DNA of 64,000 bases. Source: BJGV01 sp964194745 (lineage in GTDB: Bacteria > Pseudomonadota > Gammaproteobacteria > Burkholderiales > Nitrosomonadaceae). The notes below the pieces were generated by a model that was given only the letters and a program-made list of their open reading frames with translations, made no database searches and was not told the DNA's origin. Where the stretch lies: positions 2,356,001 through 2,420,000 of the forward strand of contig OZ252054.1 of assembly GCA_965248035.1 (NCBI GenBank). The letters run 5' to 3'. Positions 16,448-25,428 of the stretch are shown piece after piece (position 1 is the stretch's first letter; the number at the start of each line of letters is the position of its first letter). A program made the position numbers and the translations under genes.

Positions 16448-17338
16448 TGGACAAGCCCCTGATACGTTAAGCGTTTGCCAATGGCCGCATCACAGACGCT
16501 TTCAATGCGGTGCATGGTCTCCCGGCCACAACGTCCTTCATTGAGCCTGAACGAAAATTCATGAATATAACGCGATAAATGCTTGACGGATACTTGATGG
16601 AATGTGCCGTTCAGTCCACGTTTTAAGACCGCCCAAACGCTCTCAATGCCAATGGTTTACGGCTTGGTGCTGATAGCCTTTACGCTCAATGCCTCGATAG
16701 GCGGCATGGTCATCCGTATAGAGCGTGCTGCCTATTTCTATCGCCTCTTGAATCTCCGTCCACAGCGTAAGCCGATCCGTCGCAGGCACTGGCAGGGCCA
16801 CGGTCTTGCCACCACGCTCCCTCATGCCGAGGACGGGTTGTTTGCCAACTGTCCCGGCTTTCGGTTTATCCCCTTTCTTCCAGTGCTTGTTCCGTTCTTT
16901 CCCGCCCACATACGTTTCGTCGATTTCTACGATTCCTGAGAGACGGGTAAGATCGCCACGGCAAGCCTCTCGAATCCGATGCAACGCAAACCAGGCGGAC
17001 TTATACGTGACCCCAATTTCTTTGCTTAATTGCATAGCGCTAATGCTCTTTCGAGAAGTCATGACGGTGTAAATGGCATAGAGCCATTTGTGAAGTCGAA
17101 TGTGTGATTTTTCAAAAATGGAACCGGTCCGAACACTAAAATGCTTGCCGCATCCTCGACAGTCATACATCCCTTTTCGTTTTCCCGATCTTGTATAGAC
17201 CGATAGGCTTTGACATGTCGGGCAAGACACACCATATTTCCAGCGACGATCCTCAAGGTACTGTCGTGCGGTTTCCTCGTCAGGAAACATTTCCATCAAC
17301 TGGTAGACACTGATTGCAGTATTGATCTTATAAGGCAT
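16444..17338 (-). pseudogene. IS1595-family transposase, element 2, with internal deletion and frameshift
   Basis: ATG 17338 is preceded by AGGAGG. The product runs as an ISXO2-like transposase through the zinc ribbon (CPTCQ and CRGC), VEIDETYVGGKERN and LYTDDHAAY to QAVNH, then breaks. Compared with the other two transposases, the roughly 13 residues between VNH and GIES are missing and the frame shifts, so the catalytic-Glu part (GIESVWAVLKRGLNG to KRLTYQGLVQ) continues in another frame to TGA at 16444. About 40 bases are deleted. The element is therefore unable to move by itself. Confidence 0.85.
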
Positions 17339-17363
17339 GGCATCCTCCTCTCATGATAAGAGA

Positions 17364-17391
17364 ATTATACCACAATATTTTCCGGTGTCAA
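17364..17391 (-). promoter_or_regulatory. Consensus promoter of element 2 transposase, -35 inside the inverted repeat
   Basis: Minus strand: TTGACA (17386-17391), 16-base spacer, TATAAT (17364-17369). The -35 lies inside the terminal inverted repeat, so transposase bound to the end would cover the promoter. A CTCT-N5-AGAG-type palindrome follows the -10. This near-perfect promoter can still drive the methyltransferase. Confidence 0.75.
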
Positions 17392-17404
17392 GTATATAGT
17401 TCCC
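17381..17404 (-). repeat. Terminal inverted repeat, element 2 right
   Basis: Inverted partner of 15384-15407; contains the TTGACA -35 box of the transposase promoter. Confidence 0.7.
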
Positions 17405-17704
17405 ATATAAATGCTCTTCAAGCAAACGTTGCATTGCCAAGGACAGTGCCAGCTCTGTTTTATTTAGGCCTTCATCCAGATCATTATTATTCGTTTTCAG
17501 ATGCTGGATAATAAATTGCGAATCTCCTAATTTAGTGTCGCCATCTTCTAAATAGGGTAGCTTCCCCTTTGGTGCAGTTAACGGAAGCGTCGGCTTAATT
17601 TCATACTCAATGCCGGCCATTCGCAAATATGTTTCTATCTTGCAACAGAAATGGCTTAAGTTAGGGATGCCCCATGTGCGTTCGAATTGGTAGAGCTTCA
17701 ACAT
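17405..17704 (-). pseudogene. Glutathione-S-transferase-like protein, N-terminal fragment
   Basis: ATG at 17704 opens a thioredoxin-fold GST N-domain: YQFERTWGIPNLSHFCCKIE, GKLPYLEDGDTKLGDSQFII and the start of the helical C-domain (LAMQRLLEEHLYG). At residue ~100 the gene runs into the right end of element 2, where only vector-like element sequence continues to a stop at 17351. Roughly half of a normal ~230-residue GST/Faxc-type protein is gone, and the missing part is not found on the other side of the element, so sequence was deleted. Confidence 0.7.
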
Positions 17705-17839
17705 AACTAACTAAAGCCTCCATCAATAGTATGACCAAAGCTTAAAAATCGTAAAGGGTCAGGACTACTTCACCCGAAAGGGTACCCCTACTGTCTAGAT
17801 TAGAGGTATCATAGCAAACCACCAACAATTTTTAATGAA

Positions 17840-17916
17840 TGGCGCGCCCAACACGATTCGAACGTGTGACCCCCGCCTTCGGAGGGCGGTACTCTATCCA
17901 GCTGAGCTATGGGCGC
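17840..17916 (-). tRNA. tRNA-Arg (anticodon CCG)
   Basis: 77 bases on the minus strand. The 7-bp acceptor stem GCGCCCA/TGGGCGC, D-arm AGCTCAGCTGGATAGAG, anticodon stem CCGCC/GGCGG around a CTCCGAA loop, and T-arm GTTCGAATC are all present, with CCA encoded. The anticodon CCG reads the arginine codon CGG. No integrase or att repeat lies next to it. Confidence 0.95.
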
Positions 17917-18070
17917 TACGAGATTGTGTAGCAGATATCAATATGGCAACAATAGCACATTTTAATGTACTTCCCGTCCAACGTAGTTATATGTGATTTT
18001 TTGTAGCGAATAAATAGTGTGAAGAACTATAACTTAGCGCATCATAATAGATTATATCGAAAGGTTTGTT

Positions 18071-18610
18071 GTGAGCGATACGGAAGAAAATTCCTCGAGC
18101 ATTGAGACACCAAAACGGTTGATTATGGTTCTTCTGGCTGCTTTCGTGTTTCCGATCACGATCATCGTACTGCTGGCCCATGCCGCATCTGGGGGTATTT
18201 CGCCGGATAAAAATAGTCCTGCTTTGTCGGGAGAAGCGATAGCTAAGCGCCTAAAGCCGGTAGGTTCGTTGGTGCTTACTAGTACCTTGCCACAGGCTAG
18301 CGAGAAACTAAAGAAAGAAGCTAGCCAGGCATCGACCAAAGTATCTTTAGTTGTGGTTTCTGGTGACACAGACAAGGTCAAGGTTGTATATACAGCAAGC
18401 TGCGCTGCTTGCCACGCAAGTGGAGCTGCAGGTGCACCTAAGCTAGGGGATAAGCAAGCGTGGGCACCGCGCATCAAGAGTGGGAACGAGGCGCTTTACA
18501 ACAGTGCAATCAAAGGTATGAAGGCGATGCCTGCCAAAGGTGGTAACGTCAGTTTGTCCGATGTCGAAGTCATGGGGGTGGTAGATTACATGGTAAGTCA
18601 GGCAAAGTAA
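18071..18610 (+). CDS. Membrane-anchored class I cytochrome c (c5 type)
   Basis: 179 residues, GTG start at 18071 with AAAGG 8 bases upstream. One N-terminal membrane helix (about residues 18-40) acts as anchor or uncleaved signal. A linker of ~65 residues leads to a mono-haem domain with CAACH near residue 112 and a sixth-ligand methionine in KAMPAKGG; the GAAGAPKLGDK and VDYMVS segments are typical of cytochrome c5/c555. It should carry electrons on the periplasmic face, presumably to a terminal oxidase. A terminator follows. Confidence 0.87.
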   Translation: MSDTEENSSSIETPKRLIMVLLAAFVFPITIIVLLAHAASGGISPDKNSPALSGEAIAKRLKPVGSLVLTSTLPQASEKLKKEASQASTKVSLVVVSGDTDKVKVVYTASCAACHASGAAGAPKLGDKQAWAPRIKSGNEALYNSAIKGMKAMPAKGGNVSLSDVEVMGVVDYMVSQAK

Positions 18611-18640
18611 GTCCTGAGGAAATTAAATACATATAAGGGG

Positions 18641-18672
18641 AAGGGGCGGCTTCGGACTGCCCCTTATTTTTG
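18641..18672 (+). terminator. Rho-independent terminator after the cytochrome gene
   Basis: AAGGGGC...GCCCCTT stem with a short CTTCGGA-type loop, followed by TTATTTTT. It separates the cytochrome gene from apaH, which starts 17 bases later. Confidence 0.8.
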
Positions 18673-18688
18673 GTAGGGTATATTATTC

Positions 18689-19522
18689 ATGGCTACTTAT
18701 GCAATCGGCGATTTACAAGGCCGTTACAAAGAGTTTAGACAGCTTCTTGATCTGATCAGTTTTAATCCAAAAGACAAATTGTGGTTGGTAGGGGATATTG
18801 TCAATCGCGGTCCAAATTCACTGTTTCTATTGCGTTTTCTTAGAACAATAAGTGATGCAATAGTAGTAGTACTTGGAAATCATGATTTGCACCTGCTCAT
18901 GGTTGCGGAAGGTTGTGCTAGGGCGCGTCCTGGCGACACTTTGCAGGACATTCTAAATGCATCTGATCGAGACGAACTGCTCCATTGGTTACGGTATCAG
19001 CGATTGTTGTATGTGGACGGTGAATATGTCATGGTACATGCTGGCTTATTACCTTCATGGAGTGTAGCACTAGCCGTACAGCTTTCGCAGGAAGTCGAAT
19101 CTGTTTTACATGATGAGAACCGAAAGAATTTCCGTAAATTTTGTTCTCATATATACGGCAACCAGCCCGATCAATGGAACAGCAATCTCAAAGGTTACGA
19201 TCGTATGCGGTTGATCATCAATGCTATGACACGTATGCGTGTGTGCACTCCTGATGGAAAGATGGATTTTGCTTACAAGGGTCGGGTGCAGGATATTCCA
19301 GCCGGTTACTTGCCTTGGTTCGAGGTGCCAAATCGCGCGAGCAACGAAGTAACTATCATTTGTGGTCACTGGTCGGCACTGGCTCTGCAAGTGAGGCACA
19401 ATCTGATTACCTTGGATACAGGCTGTACGTGGGGCGGAAACCTTACAGCTATACGTTTGGAGGATAGAAAGATTTTCCAGGTACCTTGTGCGGTATTGGA
19501 AGGGACAGCGCATCAGCAATAG
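18689..19522 (+). CDS. apaH: Symmetrical bis(5'-nucleosyl)-tetraphosphatase
   Basis: 277 residues, the usual ApaH length. Metallophosphatase motifs in order: GDLQGRY, GDIVNRGPNS, GNHDLH, a histidine in VMVHAGL, and CGHWSAL near the end. The enzyme splits diadenosine tetraphosphate into two ADP, limiting this stress alarmone. The last 74 bases overlap the convergent plsC gene, so the two ends are locked together. Confidence 0.95.
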   Translation: MATYAIGDLQGRYKEFRQLLDLISFNPKDKLWLVGDIVNRGPNSLFLLRFLRTISDAIVVVLGNHDLHLLMVAEGCARARPGDTLQDILNASDRDELLHWLRYQRLLYVDGEYVMVHAGLLPSWSVALAVQLSQEVESVLHDENRKNFRKFCSHIYGNQPDQWNSNLKGYDRMRLIINAMTRMRVCTPDGKMDFAYKGRVQDIPAGYLPWFEVPNRASNEVTIICGHWSALALQVRHNLITLDTGCTWGGNLTAIRLEDRKIFQVPCAVLEGTAHQQ

Positions 19523-20246
19523 CCTGCTCAGTAGAACGTGCAAGTTCTCGCCGGTTTTTTCCACTGCTGTTGATAGGATCAGAAAAGATCAATTCAACAT
19601 CAATCCACGGCTGCTGAAGTATTCTTCGCAATGATCCAAGTAATGAAATACTAACGTATGCAGCTGCTTTGCTGACCTCTCCTGACACACCATAGTAACG
19701 AATCGCTACTGGGTATAGCAAAGCCTCGACTGCTACTGCAGATTGTAATAGCGATGCATGGAAATGCTGAAGTGTGGTGCCGTCACCGGTCGTACCCTCC
19801 GGAAATACCGCTACCCGGTCTCCAAGAGTGAGTGCATTACCAATATCCTGATTAATGCGAGCAGTATCTCTGCGTTTTGCACGCTCGATGAACAAAGTTC
19901 CTACATTTCGGCTCAACCAGCCTAATAATGGCCACTCGCGAATTTCTGCTTTTGCGACGAAACGGGCAGGACACACTGTTATGAGAGAGTATACATCTAA
20001 CCAAGAAACGTGATTGGCTACTAGCATTATTGGCTGATCTTTCGCTTCAGGTGGAGCACCGCTGAAGCGTAATCTGATACAGAGAATTGCAAGCAGGCCC
20101 ACTGACCATTTTTGCGCCATACGTTTTTGAGCGGATTGACTGAGATGCGGATAAAATGCGGATTGCGCCCACCCAGAAATGATGTGAAGGAACAGGCGAG
20201 TAACACGAAAAATTTGTGTCAGTTTGTTAGTAATGGTGTTACTCAT
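19449..20246 (-). CDS. plsC: 1-acyl-sn-glycerol-3-phosphate acyltransferase
   Basis: 265 residues. Acyltransferase motifs: NHVSWLDVY (H-x4-D), the phosphate-binding FPEGTTGDGTTL, and a helical N-terminus that associates with the inner membrane. It transfers an acyl chain to lysophosphatidic acid to make phosphatidic acid. ATG at 20246. The C-terminus overlaps apaH by 74 bases on the opposite strand. A gap of 192 bases upstream (20247-20438) shows no gene. Confidence 0.88.
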   Translation of the reverse strand: MSNTITNKLTQIFRVTRLFLHIISGWAQSAFYPHLSQSAQKRMAQKWSVGLLAILCIRLRFSGAPPEAKDQPIMLVANHVSWLDVYSLITVCPARFVAKAEIREWPLLGWLSRNVGTLFIERAKRRDTARINQDIGNALTLGDRVAVFPEGTTGDGTTLQHFHASLLQSAVAVEALLYPVAIRYYGVSGEVSKAAAYVSISLLGSLRRILQQPWIDVELIFSDPINSSGKNRRELARSTEQAIADALSLPIPHKVPGKSFYPPNV

Positions 20247-20438
20247 ACCCCTATTATCATATCAATAATTGTGAAAAGTTTTGAGATGGACTAGCAATAT
20301 ATTTGTAATACATTGCTAGTGAAAAACCCGCAGCAACTATAATTCTCCTTTAGAATCATCATTAGCTTACCCAATATGGACTCGAATATGTCTATCAACA
20401 GACTCAACAAAATATTCGCTTCTTTCGTGCAGTGACTG

Positions 20439-21374
20439 TTATAGAATGCGGCTACCGAAGGCCTCAAAATAGCGCTGACCAATTTCATCACTACTAAAGC
20501 TGTGATTTTGTCCCCCGCGCTGTGCTATTTTCAGCGCTCCCATGAGTGAGCCAAGCTGTCCGGTAGTTTGCCAATCCATTTCATTAGCAATGCCATAAAG
20601 TAGTCCAGCGCGGTAGGCGTCTCCGCACCCAGTTGGGTCAACCTGCATATCTGACTTAACACATGGAATTTCAATTTGTTTGCCATTGGAGTAAATAACA
20701 GATCCTTGTGATCCCTTTGTGATCACCAATCCTTTGACGAGTTTTGCTAGTCCTTCCAGTGCGTATCCAGTACGTTCCTGCAGTAACTGGCCTTCATAGT
20801 CGTTAACCGTGATGTAATCAGCCTTTTTGATAAAATCAAGTAACTCCTCACCACTAAACATTGGTAATCCTTGACCAGGGTCGAACAAGAAAGGAATTCC
20901 GGATTCATAGAATTCGCGCGCGTGCTGTACCATGCCGTCACGTCCATCTGGAGCAACGATGCCAAGCTCAACATCTTTTGCGTCGGCCACATGATTTTGA
21001 TGTGAAAAATTCATCGCGCCAGGGTGAAATGCGGTAATTTGATTATCTGCCAGATCAGTAGTGATGAATGCTTGCGCGGTAAATGTGTCTTCCACATGGC
21101 GGACATGAGTCTGCACCAGGTTTAAATTTTTCAACCGACGAGAATACGGTTGATAGTCATCACCCACTGCAGCCATGATGAGTGGGGCCCCACCTATCAT
21201 TTGTAGGTTATAGGCGATGTTGCCCGCGCAACCGCCGAATTCCCGTCGCATGTCTGGAACTAGAAAAGAGACATTCAGAATATGGATCTTTTCTGGCAAG
21301 ATATGATTTTTGAAATGATCGTGAAACACCATGATAGTGTCGTAAGCAATGGATCCGCAAATGAGTGTATGCAT
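20439..21374 (-). CDS. PfkB family sugar/nucleoside kinase
   Basis: 311 residues. PfkB signatures are present: the N-terminal REFGGCAGNIAYNLQMIGG and the C-terminal DPTGCGDAYRAGLLYGI with the catalytic Asp in TGCGDA. Closest in layout to bacterial adenosine-kinase-like PfkB proteins, with a short N-terminus MHTLICGSIAYDTI; substrate (adenosine, ribose or fructose derivative) cannot be fixed. Cytosolic ATP-dependent kinase. Located 123 bases downstream of the gcv operon end on the same strand. Confidence 0.82.
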   Translation of the reverse strand: MHTLICGSIAYDTIMVFHDHFKNHILPEKIHILNVSFLVPDMRREFGGCAGNIAYNLQMIGGAPLIMAAVGDDYQPYSRRLKNLNLVQTHVRHVEDTFTAQAFITTDLADNQITAFHPGAMNFSHQNHVADAKDVELGIVAPDGRDGMVQHAREFYESGIPFLFDPGQGLPMFSGEELLDFIKKADYITVNDYEGQLLQERTGYALEGLAKLVKGLVITKGSQGSVIYSNGKQIEIPCVKSDMQVDPTGCGDAYRAGLLYGIANEMDWQTTGQLGSLMGALKIAQRGGQNHSFSSDEIGQRYFEAFGSRIL

Positions 21375-21497
21375 AGTTATTTAACGCGATATCAGAAAGC
21401 CAAATAGTAGTAGTGGTATAGTTTTACTAACTCCGGGGGAGAGGGTTGGTTTAATGGAACCGAGGATACAATGATTAGTCGTCATTCCACCAGACGT

Positions 21498-22976
21498 TTA
21501 CTGTTTCCAGACTAAATCCAATTCGCGTGCGGCTTTGACATCATCTAATCTGCGCACTCTGGTAGTGTGGGGCGCACCCTTTACTATTTCTGGTTGTGTG
21601 TGAGCTTCTACCAAAATTTCCTTCATGGACACAACAAAGGCATCAAGGGTTTCCTTGGATTCGGTTTCAGCCGGCTCTATTAGTAAGCATTCCGGAACCA
21701 GCAGTGGAAAATAAGTGGTAGGGGCATGAAAGCCTTTATCTAACAATCGTTTGGCCACATTCATTGCGGTTACACCGGTTTTTGCTTTAAGATCTTTTAG
21801 CGTGACAATAAATTCATGGCTAGCTCGGCGAGTGGGATAAGCAATTTCAAATCCCGCTTTGCTTAATTCTGTCATTAAATAATTGGCGTTTAGTGTGGCG
21901 AACTCAGCTACCCGATGCATGCCTTCTGCTCCTAGCAATCGGGCATAGATATATGCTCGTAACAATACACCGGAATTGCCCATATGCGCTGAAAATCTAC
22001 CGATGGACTGTGGTATTTCTTTTTCTGTCAGCCAGCGATATGTTCCTTTTTCAAATGCTACTACTGGAACGGGTATGAACGGCAGCAGCCGTTTTGCTAC
22101 TCCCACTGGTGCAGAACCTGGACCACCTCCACCATGAGGAGTAGAAAATGTTTTGTGAAGGTTTATGTGAATTACGTCAAAGCCCATATCGCCAGGCTTT
22201 ACCTTACCTAGTATGGCATTCAGATTTGCGCCATCATAATATAACAACCCACCTGCCTGGTGAACAATTCTACTCATTTCTACAATGTTTTTCTCAAATA
22301 CACCAAGCGTAGAAGGGTTGGTTAGCATCAGCCCCGCTGTTTGCGGACCTACGGCTGCTTTCAAGGCGTCCATGTCGACATCACCTTCCTTGTCAGTGGA
22401 AATTTCTACTACTTTGTAGCCGCACATCACCGCCGTTGCAGGGTTAGTGCCATGAGCAGCATCAGGCACGATAATTTCAGTACGAGCATGATCACCGCGT
22501 GACTCATGATACGAACGTATCATCGCCACACCAATAAGTTCACCTTGTGCACCAGCCATTGGCGTAAGGCTTACACTCGTCATGCCGGTCACATCCTTCA
22601 GTATTTCCTGCAATTCATACATGCACGCAAGATAACCTTGACCAGTATCTTCTGGTGCAAGTGGGTGTCGTGCCAGAAATTGTGGCAGCATGGCCAATGA
22701 ATTACATGCACGTGGATTGTATTTCATCGTGCAGGAACCAAGCGGATAGAACTCTGTATCTATCGAAAAGTTTTTTTGCGACAGTCGAGTGTAATGACGC
22801 ACGGCATCCATTTCAGAGACCTCTGGTAGCAGTGGTGGTATTTTGCGCACCAGGTTCTGCGGAATATTTTTGATTTTTGTTTTAGTCGCTGGAGATTGTG
22901 AATAATTGCGTCTTCCAGGGCGTGAGTGTTCAAATATCAGCATGGTAAAGTTTCTAGCCTCATCAGTAGATGTCAT
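21498..22976 (-). CDS. gcvPB: Glycine dehydrogenase (decarboxylating) subunit 2
   Basis: 492 residues. The pyridoxal-phosphate lysine lies in HINLHKTFSTPHGGGGPG near residue 273. This is the C-terminal half of the P protein in species with a split enzyme; with GcvPA it decarboxylates glycine and passes the aminomethyl group to lipoyl-GcvH. Starts with ATGA overlap with the stop of tpx, so it is translationally coupled. Last gene of the riboswitch-controlled cluster. Confidence 0.96.
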   Translation of the reverse strand: MTSTDEARNFTMLIFEHSRPGRRNYSQSPATKTKIKNIPQNLVRKIPPLLPEVSEMDAVRHYTRLSQKNFSIDTEFYPLGSCTMKYNPRACNSLAMLPQFLARHPLAPEDTGQGYLACMYELQEILKDVTGMTSVSLTPMAGAQGELIGVAMIRSYHESRGDHARTEIIVPDAAHGTNPATAVMCGYKVVEISTDKEGDVDMDALKAAVGPQTAGLMLTNPSTLGVFEKNIVEMSRIVHQAGGLLYYDGANLNAILGKVKPGDMGFDVIHINLHKTFSTPHGGGGPGSAPVGVAKRLLPFIPVPVVAFEKGTYRWLTEKEIPQSIGRFSAHMGNSGVLLRAYIYARLLGAEGMHRVAEFATLNANYLMTELSKAGFEIAYPTRRASHEFIVTLKDLKAKTGVTAMNVAKRLLDKGFHAPTTYFPLLVPECLLIEPAETESKETLDAFVVSMKEILVEAHTQPEIVKGAPHTTRVRRLDDVKAARELDLVWKQ

Positions 22977-23467
22977 TTCAAAGCAGCCAAAGCTGCTTCA
23001 TAGTTCGGTTCGTCTTTTATTTCTGACACTAGTTCAGCATGAATCACATTGTCAGTTTCATCCAACACTATAACAGCACGTGCTGTGATGCCAGCTAAGG
23101 GACCATCAGTAATGGCAACTCCATAATTCTTCATAAAATCTGCACCACGCATGGTAGACAATACCACTACTTTATCTAGGCCTTCAGTACTGCAAAAGCG
23201 GCTCATTGCAAAAGGTAGGTCGGCAGAAATTATTAGCACCACAGTATTGCTCAAATTGCTAGCTTTTTCGTTAAACTTGCGGGTAGAAATGGCGCAGACC
23301 GGTGTATCCAGACTAGGCACGATGTTAAGTACTTTTTTCTTATTAGCAAAATTTGCTAGTGAAACATCGTTTAAGTCTTTATCCACAAGTGAAAAGGCTG
23401 GTACTTTAGTGCCATTTTTTGGAAAGGTGCCTTCTACTCTGATGGGGTTGCTTGCAAAGGTGACCAT
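22973..23467 (-). CDS. tpx: Thiol peroxidase
   Basis: 164 residues, the normal Tpx length. The peroxidatic cysteine is in PSLDTPVCAISTRKF and the resolving cysteine in RFCSTEG. It reduces lipid and other hydroperoxides with thioredoxin as donor. Unusual position: it is inserted between gcvPA and gcvPB, overlapping gcvPB by 4 bases (ATGA), so it should be co-expressed with glycine cleavage. A RBS-like GGAG lies before its ATG. Confidence 0.95.
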   Translation of the reverse strand: MVTFASNPIRVEGTFPKNGTKVPAFSLVDKDLNDVSLANFANKKKVLNIVPSLDTPVCAISTRKFNEKASNLSNTVVLIISADLPFAMSRFCSTEGLDKVVVLSTMRGADFMKNYGVAITDGPLAGITARAVIVLDETDNVIHAELVSEIKDEPNYEAALAALK

Positions 23468-23508
23468 ATTTTTCTCCTTAATTGAGAGTGATTAAAAATC
23501 AGTCAAGA

Positions 23509-24891
23509 CTACGTTGGGTTAAACACTGACGTATCTTGTTCGGCTAATGCTCGGTCCAGACTCTCCGTGTACTTTCTTAAATCAGATGGTATCTTGGTTT
23601 CAGTGGCACACACTAGTACTGCATTACCAAGTTTCGGATAATATTCCTTCATATCCAGTCCAGCTAGTATCCCTTGAATCTTAAGTGCTTGCAACACGTT
23701 GTTCGCTGGCGTTGGCAGTGTCACCACTGCCTCATGAAACAATGGTCCACTGAAAGCTCTTTTTACTCCCTTCAAAGTTTCTAGTTGTTCTACTAGAGCC
23801 AAGGTATTAGCATGGGATTGCTCGGCTATCCGCCGTAACCCTTCTGGCCCTAGCAAGGCCATATAAATGGTGGCAGCGGTGACCATCAATCCTTGATTGG
23901 TGCAGATGTTGGAAGTAGCTTTGGAGCGGCGAATATGTTGTTCACGTGCCTGAAGCGTTAGGACAAAGCCGGGTTTTCCATTCAGATCCGTCGTGCGACC
24001 GATGATACGTCCTGGCATTTGTCGCACCAATGCCTGCTTGCAGGCCATAAAGCCAAAATACGGTCCACCACTAGAGAGCGGAATACCTAATGGCTGGCCT
24101 TCACCCACTGCCACATCCGCGCCATTGCTACCCCATTCACCAGGTGGGGTAAGCATTGCTAGTGCTAAGGGGTTGACTACGCCAACAGCTAGTGCGTTAT
24201 TGTTGTGCGCCCAATCAGTGAGTGCATCAACCTGTTCGAGCACACCAAAGAAATTTGGCTGAGGAATCACCAGTGCTGCAATGTCTTGGCCTGTATAGGG
24301 TGCAAGGTTTTCCATGAGCATGTGCCCACAATCTACGCAGTAGGGAACTTCTATGATTTCAATGCTCTGGTTCTTTACGATGGTGTTTACTACTTTGCGG
24401 TAAACCGGATGAAGGGTAGATGGCATCAGCACTCGACGCGAGCTCTTATGTGAGCGCACCGCCATCAATACTGCTTCAGCTAGTGCAGAAGCACCATCGT
24501 ACATGCTTGCGTTAGACACATCCATGCCGGTGAGTGATGCCATCATGGTTTGGTATTCGTAAAGTAGTTGCAGTGTGCCTTGGCTTGCTTCCGCCTGATA
24601 TGGGGTATAAGAGGAATAAAATTCACCTCGAGTGGTAATCTGCCATACTGCGGCAGGAATGTGATGTTCGTATGCACCTGCACCAATAAAATTGAGATAG
24701 CGCCCATCCGTTTCAGCTCGTTCCAACATCAGTCTGGAGGTTTCCATTTCATTTAAGCCTGGTGGTACCTGTTTTAAGGTGCCACTTTTTAAAGCGGGAG
24801 GAATTTCATCAAACAAGTCTTCAATGGTGTTTGTACCGATGCTTGCAAGCATCGCAGTTACATCTTCTTCAGTATGTGGAATAAACGGCAT
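23509..24891 (-). CDS. gcvPA: Glycine dehydrogenase (decarboxylating) subunit 1
   Basis: 460 residues, starting MPFIPHTEEDVTAMLASIG, the conserved opening of GcvPA. Contains FIGAGAYEHHIPAAV-like and YTPYQAEASQGTLQLLYEYQTMM segments that shape the active site shared with GcvPB. The subunit itself has no PLP lysine. It is encoded upstream of tpx and gcvPB and downstream of gcvH, all in one direction. Frame intact. Confidence 0.96.
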   Translation of the reverse strand: MPFIPHTEEDVTAMLASIGTNTIEDLFDEIPPALKSGTLKQVPPGLNEMETSRLMLERAETDGRYLNFIGAGAYEHHIPAAVWQITTRGEFYSSYTPYQAEASQGTLQLLYEYQTMMASLTGMDVSNASMYDGASALAEAVLMAVRSHKSSRRVLMPSTLHPVYRKVVNTIVKNQSIEIIEVPYCVDCGHMLMENLAPYTGQDIAALVIPQPNFFGVLEQVDALTDWAHNNNALAVGVVNPLALAMLTPPGEWGSNGADVAVGEGQPLGIPLSSGGPYFGFMACKQALVRQMPGRIIGRTTDLNGKPGFVLTLQAREQHIRRSKATSNICTNQGLMVTAATIYMALLGPEGLRRIAEQSHANTLALVEQLETLKGVKRAFSGPLFHEAVVTLPTPANNVLQALKIQGILAGLDMKEYYPKLGNAVLVCATETKIPSDLRKYTESLDRALAEQDTSVFNPT

Positions 24892-24996
24892 AGTTTGTTT
24901 CCGTGAATCGTGTGTAATGGGGCATGTAATATGAAAATTGAAAGATAAAGTATGAAGATACTACCTACACTTTATTTTTCTCCTGTCACAACTTTA

Positions 24997-25386
24997 TCAA
25001 TGTATCTCGCTTTCCAGTACTTTCTGGTATTCCGTTGAGTCGAGTAGTTCACTTAGGTCGGCTATGTTGGAGGGTTTTAATTTATACAGCCATGCTGAGT
25101 AGGCATCCTGATTGATTTTTTCTGGCGCAGATTCAATCTCAGGATTAGTTGTGATCACTTCCCCAGTGAAGGGCGCGTACACGTCGGCGGCTGCTTTAAC
25201 CGATTCAACAACAGCACATTCTTCTCCCCGTTTAAGATGACGTCCGACTTGCGGAATTTCCACAAATACCATGTCGCCTAGCAACTTTTGAGCATGGTGC
25301 GTAATTCCGATCGTAGCCGTACCGTCTTCTTCAAGCCTTACCCATTCGTGAGATTTGGTGTATTTAAGATGGGTTGGAATATTCAT
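24997..25386 (-). CDS. gcvH: Glycine cleavage system H protein
   Basis: 129 residues. The lipoylated lysine is in VVESVKAAADVYAPF near residue 63; the preceding SHEWVRLEEDGTATIGIT is the standard N-terminus. Shuttles the aminomethyl group from the P protein to the T protein. Lies between gcvT and gcvPA with 42- and 105-base gaps. Confidence 0.97.
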   Translation of the reverse strand: MNIPTHLKYTKSHEWVRLEEDGTATIGITHHAQKLLGDMVFVEIPQVGRHLKRGEECAVVESVKAAADVYAPFTGEVITTNPEIESAPEKINQDAYSAWLYKLKPSNIADLSELLDSTEYQKVLESEIH

Positions 25387-25428
25387 GTTTGTGCTCCGAA
25401 ATTAAATAATGTCGCTTTATAATTCAAT

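Larger units (their letters stand above)
15384..17404 (-). mobile_element. IS1595-family element 2 (about 2021 bp), degenerate, with methyltransferase
   Basis: Imperfect inverted repeats GGGATTTATGTAGTTGTTACCGGA-like (15384-15407) and GGGAACTATATACTTGACACCGGA-like (17381-17404) bound a broken transposase gene and a DNA methyltransferase. No 8-bp target duplication is present (AGAGTAAA on the left, ATATAAAT on the right), and different genes are truncated on each side: a lipoprotein lacking its start and a glutathione-S-transferase-like gene lacking its C-terminus. This suggests an adjacent deletion or recombination between two copies after insertion. Confidence 0.82.

Noticed and set aside
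16604..17072. Open frames antisense to the element 2 transposase
   Set aside because: Shadows of the broken transposase gene; no independent coding signal.
19106..19564. 152-codon frame antisense to apaH
   Set aside because: Shadow of apaH, overlapping plsC; no plausible protein features.
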